Below, in pieces: positions 5,188 to 5,835 of a stretch of DNA of 5,835 bases (the first letter of the stretch is position 1; each line of letters begins with the position of its first letter). Made by a program: the position numbers and the translations under genes. Source of the stretch: Desulfobacterales bacterium (GTDB lineage: Bacteria; Desulfobacterota; Desulfobacteria; Desulfobacterales; Desulfobacteraceae); NCBI GenBank assembly GCA_022361095.1, contig JAKSBO010000236.1, positions 1 to 5,835 of the forward strand, read 5' to 3'. Under the pieces are notes generated by a model, which worked only from the letters and a program-made list of their open reading frames with translations, was not told the DNA's origin and did not search any database.

Positions 5188-5835
5188 AGCTTTAAGCCGG
5201 CAGCTTGTTGAAAAATTCAGTCAAATTCGCTGCATCATCAACAATATTACAGATTCCCGTTCCGGTGTCTCCATGGGCAAGGAAGAGATTCTGATCCACG
5301 GCGAAGACCACCTCATTGAAAAGCTCGGGGATTATCAATTTAAAATTTCAGCAAACTCTTTTTTTCAGACCAATACCCGGGCCTGTGAAAAACTGTATGC
5401 CAAAGTGAGTGAATATGCAGATCTTGACGGATCACAAACTGTTTTGGATCTCTATTCAGGCACCGGGACTATTCCCATTTGGCTTTCCGGCCGGGCAAAA
5501 AAAATATACGGGATTGAAATTGTCCATTCTGCCGTGGTTGACGCAAGGGAAAATGTAAATTTAAACGGTATTGACAACTGTACCTTTCTGGAAGGGGATA
5601 TCAAGGATGTTTTCAGGCAGGTGCCTGAAAAGCCGGATGTGATTATTATTGATCCGCCCAGGGTGGGTATGCACAAAGACGTAGTGGGGCATGTGCTGGC
5701 ACATTCACCGGAGAAAATCGTCTATGTTTCCTGCAACCCCGCAACCCTTGCCAGGGATCTTGAGATGCTTGCATCGCGTTATGCGGTGCTGGAAGTGACG
5801 CCTGTGGATATGTTTCCCCACACCTATCATATTGA
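5159..5835 (+). pseudogene. rlmD: RumA/RlmD-type methyltransferase, C-terminal catalytic part (frame shifted, truncated by window edge)
   Basis: This frame is open from just after a TGA at 5156-5158 to the window end and carries the whole catalytic half. Numbered as if the A8 tract were A7, it has SANSFFQTNT with Q298, the SAM-binding VLDLYSGTGT (323-332), IIIDPPRVG with D393, and the catalytic-cysteine motif VYVSCNPATLARDL with C420. The last visible residues are DMFPHTYHI, close to the family C-terminus, so only a few residues probably lie beyond the edge. All key residues are intact, which argues for a recent or artefactual frameshift rather than a decayed gene. A GTG at 5162-5164 is in this frame but has no Shine-Dalgarno, so separate translation is unlikely. 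Confidence 0.85.
5165..5172 (+). other. A8 homopolymer at the rlmD frameshift
   Basis: Eight adenines followed by G. Read as GAA AAA AAA GCC, the upstream frame stops five codons after the tract. With seven adenines it reads GAA AAA AAG CCG GAT and joins the two halves as SEKKPDVIEA. The break can therefore be placed to within this tract. Possible causes are a sequencing or assembly error, a real one-base insertion, slipped-strand phase variation, or transcriptional slippage that restores part of the product. Confidence 0.85.

Noticed and set aside
1..5835. tRNA, rRNA, CRISPR array or insertion sequence
   Set aside because: No cloverleaf, rRNA core sequence, regularly spaced repeat-spacer array, transposase motif or terminal inverted repeat pair with target duplication was seen.

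Overview
The window is a stretch of bacterial chromosome with moderate G+C content. Gene density is normal, and two AT-rich intergenic gaps of about 400 bp interrupt it. The best inference for the source is an anaerobic Desulfobacterota (Desulfobacteraceae-like) bacterium. This rests on the general look of the C-P lyase proteins and of the RumA/RlmD-type methyltransferase, which carries an RWLMPEEL-type insert. No 16S rRNA gene or other strong taxonomic marker is present, so the assignment is tentative.

Region 1 (1-2363, minus strand) holds the start of a carbon-phosphorus lyase operon in the order phnG-phnH-phnI-phnJ. The genes are packed tightly: a 1-nt gap between phnG and phnH, a 1-nt TGATG overlap between phnH and phnI, and an 8-nt overlap between phnI and phnJ, which starts at GTG. 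phnJ runs off the left edge of the window. These four products form the core C-P lyase complex that breaks down alkylphosphonates to release phosphate. phnI carries an in-frame 15-bp tandem repeat in a Pro/Glu-rich linker.

Region 2 (2364-4392, minus strand) holds two single genes separated by long non-coding gaps: a small HAD-superfamily hydrolase (2766-3257) and an alpha/beta hydrolase of the serine-hydrolase type (3658-4392). The gap upstream of the HAD gene has four TTA-headed direct repeats (TTAGG three times, then TTAAC) at an exact 11-bp period. They lie just upstream of a perfect TATAAT on the gene's strand, followed by a leader of about 157 nt with small hairpins. This looks like an activator-dependent promoter. 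A 28-bp diverged repeat (22/28 identical) occurs in both gaps.

Region 3 (4393-5835, plus strand) is an AT-rich divergent promoter region followed by a RumA/RlmD-family 23S rRNA m5U methyltransferase. The coding sequence is broken into two frames at an A8 homopolymer (5165-5172). Removing one A restores a continuous protein with every catalytic motif intact. The gene continues past the right edge.

I do not see a clearly new multi-gene system. The items most worth checking are the A8 frameshift in rlmD, the 11-bp-phased repeats upstream of the HAD gene, and the repeat shared by the two gaps.
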